This document shows, in pieces, positions 1 through 5,655 of a DNA stretch of 6,334 nt. Under the pieces are notes generated by a model. It searched no databases and had not been told where the DNA came from. It saw nothing but the letters and a program-made list of their open reading frames with translations. Position 1 is the first letter of the stretch. Every line of letters begins with the position of its first letter. The stretch is from Chloroflexota bacterium (lineage in GTDB: Bacteria > Chloroflexota > Dehalococcoidia > DSTF01 > RBG-16-68-14): contig JACZTE010000060.1 in assembly GCA_022573935.1 (NCBI GenBank), forward strand, positions 1 through 6,334, read 5' to 3'. Position numbers and translations under genes: made by a program.

Positions 1-482
1 ATGATCACCCGCTTGGTCAGATCGTCGGCGAGCACGCGCGCCACCTCCCGCAGCATCGTCGTCTTGCCAACGCCGGGCCGGCCCAGCAGGAGAATGCTCT
101 TGCCCGTAGTAACCAGGTCCTCGATCACGCGAATGGTGCCGTACACCGCCCGCCCGACCCGGCAGGTGAGCCCGACAACACGTCCCTGGCGGTTGCACAT
201 GCGAGAGATGCGGTGCAACGTGCGCTCGATGCCGGCCCGGTTGTCGCCGCTGAACTCGCTGATGCGGCTGATGACGTACTGGATGTCGTCGTCGGTCACC
301 TCGACCTCGCTCATCACAACTTCGCGTCCGGGGAAGCGCGCCTCCGGCGGCCGGCCCAGGTCCATCACCACCTCCAGCAGCTCGTGCTTGTCGTCGCGCT
401 CACGCAGCAGAGCGACGATGTGCGTCGGCAGCGCGTCCAGGATGGCATCCAGGTCATCGGTGATGATCTTTTGTGGTATCAC
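1..482 (-). CDS. Ycf45/SpoIIIAA-family P-loop ATPase (R3H-type nucleic-acid-binding protein), N-terminal part; 3' end outside window
   Basis: This is a partial gene; 160 codons are visible and it continues past base 1. An N-terminal region of about 120 residues, typical of this family, leads into a Walker A motif GRPGVGKTT at residues 134-142, followed by LREVARVLADD and KRVI, the start of the strand that normally carries the Walker B region. Known members (Ycf45 of plastids and cyanobacteria, the SpoIIIAA-like AAA family) usually add a C-terminal R3H domain that binds single-stranded nucleic acid. That part would lie outside the window, so its presence is inferred. I chose the GTG at 482-480 because GGAG sits 6 nt upstream. 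A GTG at 494-492 (TAGTG overlap with the upstream stop) would add four residues and is less well placed. It is the last visible gene of the pdxS-pdxT-GNAT unit. The exact cellular role of the family is poorly defined. Confidence 0.85.
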   Translation of the reverse strand, partial: MIPQKIITDDLDAILDALPTHIVALLRERDDKHELLEVVMDLGRPPEARFPGREVVMSEVEVTDDDIQYVISRISEFSGDNRAGIERTLHRISRMCNRQGRVVGLTCRVGRAVYGTIRVIEDLVTTGKSILLLGRPGVGKTTMLREVARVLADDLTKRVI

Positions 483-488
483 GGCTTT

Positions 489-492
489 CTCC
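489..492 (-). promoter_or_regulatory. Ribosome binding site deciding the ATPase start
   Basis: On the minus strand GGAG is followed by six bases (AAAGCC) and then GTG at 482-480. This is near-ideal spacing and favours that start over the GTG at 494-492. The site lies just downstream of the stop codon of the GNAT-like gene, so ribosomes ending there could reinitiate. Confidence 0.55.
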
Positions 493-493
493 A

Positions 494-1462
494 CTACGTC
501 TGCACTCCGGTGGCCGGCGCGAGCTCCGACATCCGCACCGGCCGAGTCGTACGGCGCGCGAGCACGGTGAACTCGTCCCGCTCGACGAATCCGCGGCCGG
601 CCAACCGTTCGCGCAGGCCCGGCGCAAAGTCCGGCGCCAGCGTGAACAGCGCCGACTGCTCGGCCAGCCGCGCCAGCGCCGCATCGATAAGCTGGTCAAG
701 CAGCTCCGGCGCTGATGGATCGGCCATCAGCTCAAAGCGCCCCAACTCGCCATCGGCGGCGGTGCGCAGCCAGCCGGCGATGCGGCCACCCTGGCTCATC
801 ACCCGCTGGTGGGCGCGGCGTGGCGGCGACATCCGCTCCCGGGCCGCCTTCCATTCGGGGAAGGTGGCAGCCTCCACTTGCCGGACGGGTACCGGCGTCC
901 ATAGGTTGTAGAGCCGGAAGGCGGGGTAGGCATCGGCGCGACTCCAACGCCGGAGCCCGCCGCCGCTGGGCTGGGCCTGCTTTGGCTCCGATCCATTCGA
1001 TGCGCCATTTCGGAGGCCCGGTGCGGCCATCAGCCGTTCGGTCAGGTAGGGCGAGAAGCCGGAGCGACAGGCCGTCTTCAACACATCGCTGCCGGAGGGC
1101 AAGCGCAGGAAGACCTTCTCCGCGCCGGCGCGGCCGGCATCGGCGGCTACCTGATCCAGCAGACCCAACAGCACGCCGGAATCGTCCTCGGCCGCGTCGA
1201 TCAGGCAGTCGATCTCCCAGGCGGCCTTCGAACCACGACGCCGGGCGGAGACCAGCCCGCGCAGGGTGGCGCCTTTGACGCTGATCCAGGTGTGGCGGCC
1301 AGTGGCGAAGGAGAACCACTGCTCCAGCGCCGTCTCCAGCGGGTGCGGCGAGGCCTCCTTGCCGATGCGGTCGAGGGTGTGCGCCTCGTTCGGGAACACG
1401 CGACCGTTGTACGCCACTAGGGCGACGAGGTCGGTCGGGCGGACGGTGCGAGCGTCGGTCAT
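494..1462 (-). CDS. Two-domain GNAT-like protein, function unknown
   Basis: The gene encodes 322 residues, and I do not recognise a characterised homologue. The layout suggests two GNAT (N-acetyltransferase) folds in tandem. Domain 1 is about residues 1-148, with a core strand WEIDCLID (82-89), a helix [24 protein letters not shown] (98-121) and the typical end-of-fold pattern [14 protein letters not shown] (131-144). A Gly/Ser/Pro/Gln-rich linker follows at 149-170. Domain 2 is about 171-305 and ends in a similar pattern, [17 protein letters not shown] (287-303). Neither half shows the R/Q-x-x-G-x-G/A acetyl-CoA pyrophosphate loop, so catalytic activity is doubtful. The ATG start overlaps the pdxT stop in an ATGA, and no good Shine-Dalgarno sequence is visible, so translation is probably coupled to pdxT. 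The reading frame is solid; the fold assignment is an inference from pattern. Confidence 0.8.
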   Translation of the reverse strand: MTDARTVRPTDLVALVAYNGRVFPNEAHTLDRIGKEASPHPLETALEQWFSFATGRHTWISVKGATLRGLVSARRRGSKAAWEIDCLIDAAEDDSGVLLGLLDQVAADAGRAGAEKVFLRLPSGSDVLKTACRSGFSPYLTERLMAAPGLRNGASNGSEPKQAQPSGGGLRRWSRADAYPAFRLYNLWTPVPVRQVEAATFPEWKAARERMSPPRRAHQRVMSQGGRIAGWLRTAADGELGRFELMADPSAPELLDQLIDAALARLAEQSALFTLAPDFAPGLRERLAGRGFVERDEFTVLARRTTRPVRMSELAPATGVQT

Positions 1463-2103
1463 GGCAGATCGGGGGCAGTCCCATCGCCGGCTGCAGTCGC
1501 CTGCTCGACGCGCCCGGACGACCTTCGGCCGTTCGTCGATAGCTCCAGGAAGTATCGATGGAATCTCTCGTCGTCCGTGAGTTCCGGGTGGAAGGCCGTC
1601 GCCAGCAACTTCCCCTGGCGGGCGGCGACGACCGAGCCGTCGCTCAGCCGCGCAAGCGCTTCCGCATCCGGCCCGACGCTGCTGATGCGGGGGGCGCGAA
1701 TAAAGACGGCGCGAAACGGCTGCGGCCCCAGCACCGGTACCGACAGCGGCGCCTCGAAGCTGTCCACCTGGCGGCCGAAGGCGTTCCGCTCGATGTCGAT
1801 GTCCATCAGCTTCAGCCCCTCGCGGTCGAGGGCCGGCGCGCGCTCCGCCAGGAGGATAGCGCCGGCGCAGGTGCCCCAGACGGCCAGCCCATCGCCGGCA
1901 AGCTCACGTATCGGTTCCAACAGGTTCCATTGGTGGAGCAGCCGGCCGATGGTGGTACTCTCGCCGCCGGGGATGATCAACCCGTCGAGGCCATCGAGCT
2001 GCTCCGGCAGGCGCACCGGGACGGCCTCTGCGCCGAGCCGCTCGAGGATTGCGATGTGTTCCGCGAAGTCGCCCTGAAGGGCAAGTACGCCGATCGTGGT
2101 CAT
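1459..2103 (-). CDS. pdxT: Pyridoxal 5'-phosphate synthase, glutaminase subunit PdxT
   Basis: PdxT is a class I (triad) glutamine amidotransferase. It hydrolyses glutamine and channels ammonia to PdxS for PLP synthesis in the cytosol. The 214-residue product begins [16 protein letters not shown], as family members do. It has the oxyanion-loop motif PGGEST (45-50), the nucleophile in [10 protein letters not shown] (Cys79, the same number as in Bacillus subtilis PdxT) and the His172/Glu174 pair in FHPELT. After the conserved FHRYFLEL (181-188) there is a non-conserved tail of about 26 residues, which makes the protein slightly longer than usual. The ATG at 2103-2101 is preferred. A GTG at 2121 would add MAGKRG inside the end of pdxS without a well-spaced ribosome site. 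The start lies 7 bp after the pdxS stop, and the stop overlaps the next start in ATGA. Confidence 0.97.
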   Translation of the reverse strand: MTTIGVLALQGDFAEHIAILERLGAEAVPVRLPEQLDGLDGLIIPGGESTTIGRLLHQWNLLEPIRELAGDGLAVWGTCAGAILLAERAPALDREGLKLMDIDIERNAFGRQVDSFEAPLSVPVLGPQPFRAVFIRAPRISSVGPDAEALARLSDGSVVAARQGKLLATAFHPELTDDERFHRYFLELSTNGRRSSGRVEQATAAGDGTAPDLP

Positions 2104-2110
2104 GCCTCGC

Positions 2111-3028
2111 TTACCAGCCACGTTTCGCCAGCAGCTCCTCCTCGGGGATCTCGCTCATATCGATGCCGCGCATCGGCACGCCCAGGCCACGCGATACGTC
2201 GGCGATGATCTTGGGATCTTGGTAGTGGGTGACCGCCTGCACGATGGCGTGGGCGCGTGCAGCCGGGTCATCAGACTTGTAGATGCCGGAGCCGACGAAG
2301 ACGCCGTCGGCGCCTAGCTGCATCATCAGCGCCGCGTCGGCCGGAGTAGCGACACCGCCCGCGGCGAAGTTCACCACCGGCAGCTTGCCCAGCTCGCGAG
2401 TCTGGCGCACCAGGTCGTACGGTGCGCCCAGCTCTTTCGCCTCGGCCATCAGCTCGTCCTCCGGCATCGCCTGGAGCCGGCGGATGCCGTCCCAGACGTT
2501 GCGCATGTGGCGCACCGCCTCAACGATGTTGCCGGAGCCCGCCTCGCCCTTGGTGCGGATCATCGCCGCGCCTTCGCCGATGCGTCGGAGCGCCTCGCCC
2601 AGATCGCGGCAGCCGCAGACGAAGGGCACCTTGAACGCATGCTTGTGCACGTGGTAGCGCTCATCGGCCGGAGTGAGCACCTCGGACTCGTCGATATAGT
2701 CGACGCCCAGCGCTTGGAGCACCTGGGCCTCGACAAGGTGGCCGATGCGACACTTGGCCATGACCGGGATGGTCACCGCCTCCATGATACGCACGATCAC
2801 CTCTGGGTCTGACATGCGCGCGACGCCTCCGTCAGCCCTGATGTCGGCGGGGACGCGCTCAAGCGCCATCACGGCGCAGGCGCCGGCCTCCTCGGCGATC
2901 TTCGCCTGATCGGGCGTCACCACATCCATGATCACGCCGCCCTTGAGCATCTGTGCCAGGCCGCTCTTGACGCTCCAACTACCCGTTTCGCTTTCCGGAG
3001 CTGAGCCGTTGCCGTCCTGCCGTACCAT
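2111..3028 (-). CDS. pdxS: Pyridoxal 5'-phosphate synthase, lyase subunit PdxS
   Basis: PdxS condenses ribose 5-phosphate, glyceraldehyde 3-phosphate and PdxT-derived ammonia into PLP. It is a (beta/alpha)8 barrel that forms a dodecamer decorated by PdxT. The product has 305 residues with very strong family identity throughout: GGVIMDV (Asp35), [28 protein letters not shown] (catalytic Lys92), [48 protein letters not shown] (second lysine, Lys160), [33 protein letters not shown], ending in KRGW. These three residues correspond to Asp24, Lys81 and Lys149 of the B. subtilis enzyme with a constant offset of 11. The offset comes from a short polar N-terminal extension ([18 protein letters not shown]). 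The ATG start is backed by AGGAG seven bases upstream (3036-3040). It is the first gene of the leftward unit. Confidence 0.99.
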   Translation of the reverse strand: MVRQDGNGSAPESETGSWSVKSGLAQMLKGGVIMDVVTPDQAKIAEEAGACAVMALERVPADIRADGGVARMSDPEVIVRIMEAVTIPVMAKCRIGHLVEAQVLQALGVDYIDESEVLTPADERYHVHKHAFKVPFVCGCRDLGEALRRIGEGAAMIRTKGEAGSGNIVEAVRHMRNVWDGIRRLQAMPEDELMAEAKELGAPYDLVRQTRELGKLPVVNFAAGGVATPADAALMMQLGADGVFVGSGIYKSDDPAARAHAIVQAVTHYQDPKIIADVSRGLGVPMRGIDMSEIPEEELLAKRGW

Positions 3029-3035
3029 TACAAGT

Positions 3036-3040
3036 CTCCT
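3036..3040 (-). promoter_or_regulatory. Ribosome binding site of pdxS
   Basis: AGGAG on the minus strand is followed by seven bases and then the pdxS ATG at 3028-3026. It is the strongest Shine-Dalgarno site of the leftward unit and fixes the start with the short N-terminal extension. Confidence 0.8.
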
Positions 3041-3080
3041 ATCGATACCACCCGTTACGCCGGGGACTACCTCTTCGTCT

Positions 3081-3114
3081 ATTCTATCCTATCCTGGCCT
3101 CGACACGCCGACAA
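3081..3114 (-). promoter_or_regulatory. Candidate sigma70-type promoter for pdxS
   Basis: On the minus strand TTGTCG (3114-3109) lies 17 bp from TAGGAT (3091-3086), each matching the consensus at four of six positions. An overlapping alternative -10 box, TAGAAT (3086-3081), matches five of six but would sit 22 bp from that -35 box. Transcription would start near 3070-3080, giving an untranslated leader of roughly 45-50 nt before pdxS. Position and A/T content support a promoter here; the exact boxes are uncertain. Confidence 0.45.
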
Positions 3115-3133
3115 GGAGATTGGACCGAAAGCC

Positions 3134-3163
3134 TTGCTCGTGCAGAACGGGCCTGCCTATAAT
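3134..3163 (+). promoter_or_regulatory. Candidate sigma70-type promoter for the uspA-RCK-pheA unit
   Basis: A perfect TATAAT is present at 3158-3163, which is conspicuous in this G/C-rich DNA. The best partner is TTGCTC at 3134-3139, with an 18-bp spacer and only three of six matches. Transcription would begin near 3170, leaving about 45 nt of leader before the uspA TTG. No other convincing promoter precedes the rightward genes. Confidence 0.6.
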
Positions 3164-3200
3164 GCCCATACCTGCCCGCTGGGCGGCGTATGCGATAAGT

Positions 3201-3205
3201 AGAGG
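3201..3205 (+). promoter_or_regulatory. Ribosome binding site supporting the uspA TTG start
   Basis: AGAGG is followed by ten bases and then TTG at 3216. An in-frame TGA at 3210-3212 rules out any earlier start. The later candidates (TTG 3243, ATG 3255) have no visible Shine-Dalgarno sequence, so this site favours TTG 3216 despite the slightly long spacing. Confidence 0.5.
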
Positions 3206-3215
3206 TCACTGACTC

Positions 3216-3665
3216 TTGCCCTCACCGGAATCAACAGCGCACTTGCGCTCCATCATGGTGCCGGTCGATGGCTCCCATGCCAGCCTGCAAGCCGTCGCCC
3301 TCGCCTGCGACATCGCGCACAAGAACAAGGGGAGCGTCTCCGTCGTGCACGTCATCGAGGTGAAGCGCACGATGCCCCTGGATGCGGAGCTTGAGACGGA
3401 GGCAACCGCAGGCGAGAACATCCTCACCCAAGCAGCGCGCGTAGCCCGAGAACAGGACTTCGACGTGGATAGCGAGATCCTCCAAGCACGCGAGGCCAGC
3501 CACGCCATCGTCGACGAAGCGATCGAGCGCGGCGTTGACCTGATCATACTCGGTATGGAGTACCAGCAGCCGTTTGGTGATTTCCAGCTTGGCCGGGTGA
3601 TCCAGCACGTGATGAAGAGCGCCCCATGTGAAGTGTGGGTGTGCCGCCACCCGGTGAAGGCGTGA
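3216..3665 (+). CDS. Universal stress protein (UspA family), single domain
   Basis: This is a 149-residue single Usp domain, the normal length for the family. It opens with the beta strand and acidic residue SIMVPVDGSHAS (Asp18 in VPVDGS), continues with the helix ALACDIAHKNKG and strand SVSVVHVIE, and ends with AIERGVDLIILGMEY and the closing strand APCEVWVCRHP. Usp proteins are cytosolic dimers that bind ATP or act as ATP-independent stress factors. The usual nucleotide motif G-x2-G-x9-G-S/T is only half kept. Gly113 and Gly126 are at the right spacing, but the second glycine is Tyr116 and the Ser/Thr is Arg127, so ATP binding may be weak or lost. The start is a TTG, chosen from the upstream TGA and AGAGG. 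The stop is two bases before the next ATG, tying the gene to two TrkA-like genes and suggesting a role in potassium or osmotic stress; that link is inferred. Confidence 0.92.
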   Translation: MPSPESTAHLRSIMVPVDGSHASLQAVALACDIAHKNKGSVSVVHVIEVKRTMPLDAELETEATAGENILTQAARVAREQDFDVDSEILQAREASHAIVDEAIERGVDLIILGMEYQQPFGDFQLGRVIQHVMKSAPCEVWVCRHPVKA

Positions 3666-3667
3666 GC

Positions 3668-4126
3668 ATGAAGGTCATCATTATGGGTTGCGGCCGCGTC
3701 GGCTCCGAGCTGGCTAAGACGCTCGACCTGGAGGGTCACCAGGTTAGCATCATGGACATCAACGCCCATCAGTTCACGCGCTTCCTGCCCGAGACGTTTG
3801 GCGGCCGCAAGATCACCGGCAACGGCATCGACCAGGACGCCTTGCGCCGGGCGGGCATCGAGGAAGCAGACGCCTTCGTGGCTGTCACCCCCGGCGATAA
3901 CCGCAACGTGATGGCCTGCCAGATCGCGAAGCACATCTTCGGCGTAGAGCGGGTGGTCTGTCGCATCTACGACCCCATCCGCGAGGAGATGTACCACGGC
4001 CTCGGCCTGCGCACGATCTCCCCTACCAAAGTGGGAGCTCGGCTCATCAAGGAGGCGCTGGAAGCAGAGGAGACCGAGACAGCGGCCGGGCCGGAGAACG
4101 CCCCAGCGACGGAGACCGCCGGATAA
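3668..4126 (+). CDS. TrkA-like potassium uptake regulator, RCK_N domain only
   Basis: This is a 152-residue cytosolic RCK_N (Rossmann) protein of the TrkA/KtrA type, which gates K+ transporters in response to bound nucleotide. The dinucleotide motif is GCGRVG (7-12), with the acidic Asp30 at the end of the second strand (SIMDIN), which favours NAD(H)-type ligands. Family-typical stretches follow: GNGIDQDALRRAGIEEADAFVAVTPGDNRNVMACQIAKHIF and RVVCRIYDPIREEMYHGLG. After the Rossmann domain (about 1-130) there is no RCK_C domain, only an acidic Glu/Thr/Ala/Pro tail (131-152). ATG 3668 is preferred over an in-frame start at 3635, because the earlier one would add a non-homologous MGVPPPGEGVS leader. 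AAGG lies seven bases before the chosen ATG. The gap to uspA is 2 bp and to the next RCK gene 10 bp. The arrangement resembles the paired ceoB/ceoC (trkA-like) genes of actinobacteria. Confidence 0.92.
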   Translation: MKVIIMGCGRVGSELAKTLDLEGHQVSIMDINAHQFTRFLPETFGGRKITGNGIDQDALRRAGIEEADAFVAVTPGDNRNVMACQIAKHIFGVERVVCRIYDPIREEMYHGLGLRTISPTKVGARLIKEALEAEETETAAGPENAPATETAG

Positions 4127-4136
4127 AGGACAGCTC

Positions 4137-4814
4137 ATGTATATCATCATCGTCGGTGGAGGGAAGGTGGGCTACTACCTGGCCAAGGAGCTGGTTGAAG
4201 CCGACCACGAAGTGCTCGTGATCGAACTCGACCCGGCGAATTGCGCCGAGATCACGGAGACGCTGGGCGATATCGTCCTGCGCGGCGACGGCTGCGAGGT
4301 CGCCATTCAGGAGAAGGTGGGTACTGGCCGCGCGGACCTGTTCTTGGCCGTTACCGGCGACGACGAGGACAACCTTGTCGCTTGCCAGGTAGCGCGCCAC
4401 ATCTTCAAGGTGTCCCGCACGGTAGCACGAATCAACGACCCTAAGAACGAGCTGATCTTCCGCAAGCTGGGCATCGATCTTACCGTGAGCGCCACTTCGG
4501 CGATCATGGCCCACATCGAGCAAGAGCTACCCAGCCACCCCCTCATCCCGCTGCTCCAACTGCGCAGCGGCTTCGAGATCGTCGAGGTGAAGGTGCCGGA
4601 GGGAGCGGCGGCGGTAGACATGCCGATCAAGGACGTGCAACTGCCAAACCAGTCTCTCATCTGGGGAATCGTCGACGCCGAGGGTAACCCCAAGGCGCCG
4701 ACTGCCGACACGATCCTCCACGCCGGCGACGAAGTGGTGGCAGTCACCCGGCTGGAGAGCGAAGAGGCATTCCGAAACGCTCTCACCGCGCCTCCGCCCG
4801 AACGGAGCTTCTGA
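4137..4814 (+). CDS. TrkA-like potassium uptake regulator, RCK_N + RCK_C
   Basis: This is a 225-residue protein with a full RCK unit, the usual length for KtrA/CeoC-type proteins. The Rossmann part has GGGKVG (7-12), acidic Glu30 closing the second strand (VLVIELD), GDGCEVAIQEKVGTGRADLFLAVTGDDEDNLVACQVARHIF (50-90) and TVARINDPKNELIFRKLGID (95-114). The C-terminal RCK_C domain spans about 139-218 (FEIVEVKVPEGAAAVDMPIKDVQLPNQSLIWGIVDAEG through HAGDEVVAVTRLES). Such proteins form a cytosolic gating ring below TrkH/KtrB-type K+ transporters. A good ribosome site (AAAGGA, six bases before ATG) is present. It sits 10 bp after the first RCK gene and 7 bp before pheA. With its RCK_N-only neighbour it may form a heteromeric ring; no membrane subunit is encoded in the window, so the partner transporter must be elsewhere. 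Confidence 0.95.
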   Translation: MYIIIVGGGKVGYYLAKELVEADHEVLVIELDPANCAEITETLGDIVLRGDGCEVAIQEKVGTGRADLFLAVTGDDEDNLVACQVARHIFKVSRTVARINDPKNELIFRKLGIDLTVSATSAIMAHIEQELPSHPLIPLLQLRSGFEIVEVKVPEGAAAVDMPIKDVQLPNQSLIWGIVDAEGNPKAPTADTILHAGDEVVAVTRLESEEAFRNALTAPPPERSF

Positions 4815-4821
4815 CGCCGCC

Positions 4822-5655
4822 ATGCGCCGCCTGGCTTACCTGGGCCCTCCCGGCACGTTTAGCGAGGAGGCGGCCCTGCGTTATGACGCCACCGCGCAGC
4901 ACCTCCCGTTCGCCAGCGAGGCCGCCGTCGCCGCCGCTGTCGAGTCTGGTAACGCCGACGAAGGCGTGCTCGCCATCGAGAACAGCCTGGAAGGCTCCGT
5001 CACCCGCACGCTGGATGTCCTCATCCACGAATCGAAGCTCGCGATTCGCGGTGAGCTGATCCTGCCCATCGAACTCTGCCTCATCGTGCGGCCCGGCATG
5101 ACCGCCGATGACGTGCGAGCCGTCTATTCCCATCCGCAGCCGCTGAATCAGTGCCGCCGGTTCATCGAACGGCAGTTCCCCGATGCACGGCAGGAGGCGT
5201 CCCTCTCCACCGCCGCCGCCGTCGAGGAGATGCTGCGCGTAGAGGGCGGCGCCGCGATCGGCCCGGCGCGCGCCGCCGAGCTGCACGATGCCCATATCCT
5301 GACGCGCGGCGTCCAGGACAGCCCCCACAACGAGACCCGCTTCGTCGTCGTCGGCCAGGCCGACGACGCACCCTCCGGCCGCGACAAGACATCCATCGCA
5401 TTCACGATCGCTCACGACCAATCGGGCACGCTGGTGGGGGTGCTCCACGAGTTCTCCGATCGCGACATCAACCTGACTAAGATCGAGTCGCGCCCCTCTC
5501 GCGAGGAGTTGGGCGTCTACATCTTCTTGGTCGATCTGGAGGGCCATCGAGCGGAGCCCACCGTGGCCGAGGCGCTAGCCGCCGTGAAAGCGAACGCCAA
5601 CTTCTTTCGCATACTGGGCTCCTACCCCCGCTCCGGCGATGCCCGAGATCCCTGA
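4822..5655 (+). CDS. pheA: Prephenate dehydratase
   Basis: This enzyme converts prephenate to phenylpyruvate in phenylalanine synthesis. The 277-residue form is monofunctional, with no chorismate mutase domain in front. The catalytic PDT domain (1-180) opens with YLGPPGTFSEEAALRY. It includes AIENSLEGSVTRTLDVL (51-67), STAAAVEEM and AAIGPARAAELH, and the hallmark ETRF (171-174) with catalytic Thr172. The C-terminal ACT domain (about 190-270) carries GTLV (202-205, usually GALV) and ESRP (222-225), the two motifs that bind phenylalanine, so allosteric feedback inhibition is expected. It ends with the usual FRILGSYPR. The ATG start is 7 bp after the second RCK gene. The only nearby Shine-Dalgarno-like GGAG is 14 bases upstream, so translation is probably coupled. 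The last 17 bp overlap the next gene. Confidence 0.97.
   Translation: MRRLAYLGPPGTFSEEAALRYDATAQHLPFASEAAVAAAVESGNADEGVLAIENSLEGSVTRTLDVLIHESKLAIRGELILPIELCLIVRPGMTADDVRAVYSHPQPLNQCRRFIERQFPDARQEASLSTAAAVEEMLRVEGGAAIGPARAAELHDAHILTRGVQDSPHNETRFVVVGQADDAPSGRDKTSIAFTIAHDQSGTLVGVLHEFSDRDINLTKIESRPSREELGVYIFLVDLEGHRAEPTVAEALAAVKANANFFRILGSYPRSGDARDP

Larger units (their letters stand above)
3029..3215. other. Divergent intergenic control region
   Basis: These 187 bp separate the pdxS unit from the uspA unit and are the only sizeable non-coding stretch in the window. They hold the two promoters listed separately and the pdxS ribosome site. An 8-bp palindrome TATCGATA (3040-3047) lies directly behind that ribosome site, and a short GCCC-GCT-GGGC hairpin (3174-3184) lies in the presumed uspA leader. 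The part next to pdxS is locally richer in T/A (ATTCTATCCTATCCT, 3081-3095) than the coding DNA. I see no long riboswitch-like fold or terminator. Confidence 0.8.

Noticed and set aside
1..570. Open plus-strand frame of 189 codons antisense to the ATPase gene
   Set aside because: Its product is a low-complexity Ser/Arg/Thr-rich sequence with no family pattern. The opposite strand encodes a clear Walker A ATPase, so this is a high-GC shadow.
2104..2121. Extended PdxT start at GTG 2121 (adds MAGKRG)
   Set aside because: It overlaps the end of pdxS and lacks a well-spaced ribosome site. PdxT proteins begin directly before the IGVLALQG strand, so ATG 2103 is better.
1558..2208. 216-codon plus-strand frame antisense to pdxT
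   Set aside because: It is a shadow of the conserved PdxT reading frame and has no family features.
3040..3047. Palindrome TATCGATA beside the pdxS ribosome site as an operator
   Set aside because: Eight bases is too short and no second copy was seen in the region, so it is not listed as a regulatory site.
3029..3080. Riboswitch in the pdxS leader
   Set aside because: The leader is only about 50 nt, with a single 4-bp CCCG/CGGG stem; no known aptamer pattern is recognisable.
3635..3667. Longer start for the first RCK protein (MGVPPPGEGVS leader)
   Set aside because: The extra residues are out-of-frame uspA sequence without homology. ATG 3668 sits just after the uspA stop with AAGG upstream.
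3206..4150. 314-codon minus-strand frame across uspA and the first RCK gene
   Set aside because: It is antisense to two well-supported families, has no recognisable domain, and arises from G/C-rich third positions on the coding strand.
4783..5547. 254-codon minus-strand frame antisense to pheA
   Set aside because: It mirrors conserved prephenate dehydratase codons and reads as repetitive Gly/Ala/Asp/Val-rich protein with no motif.
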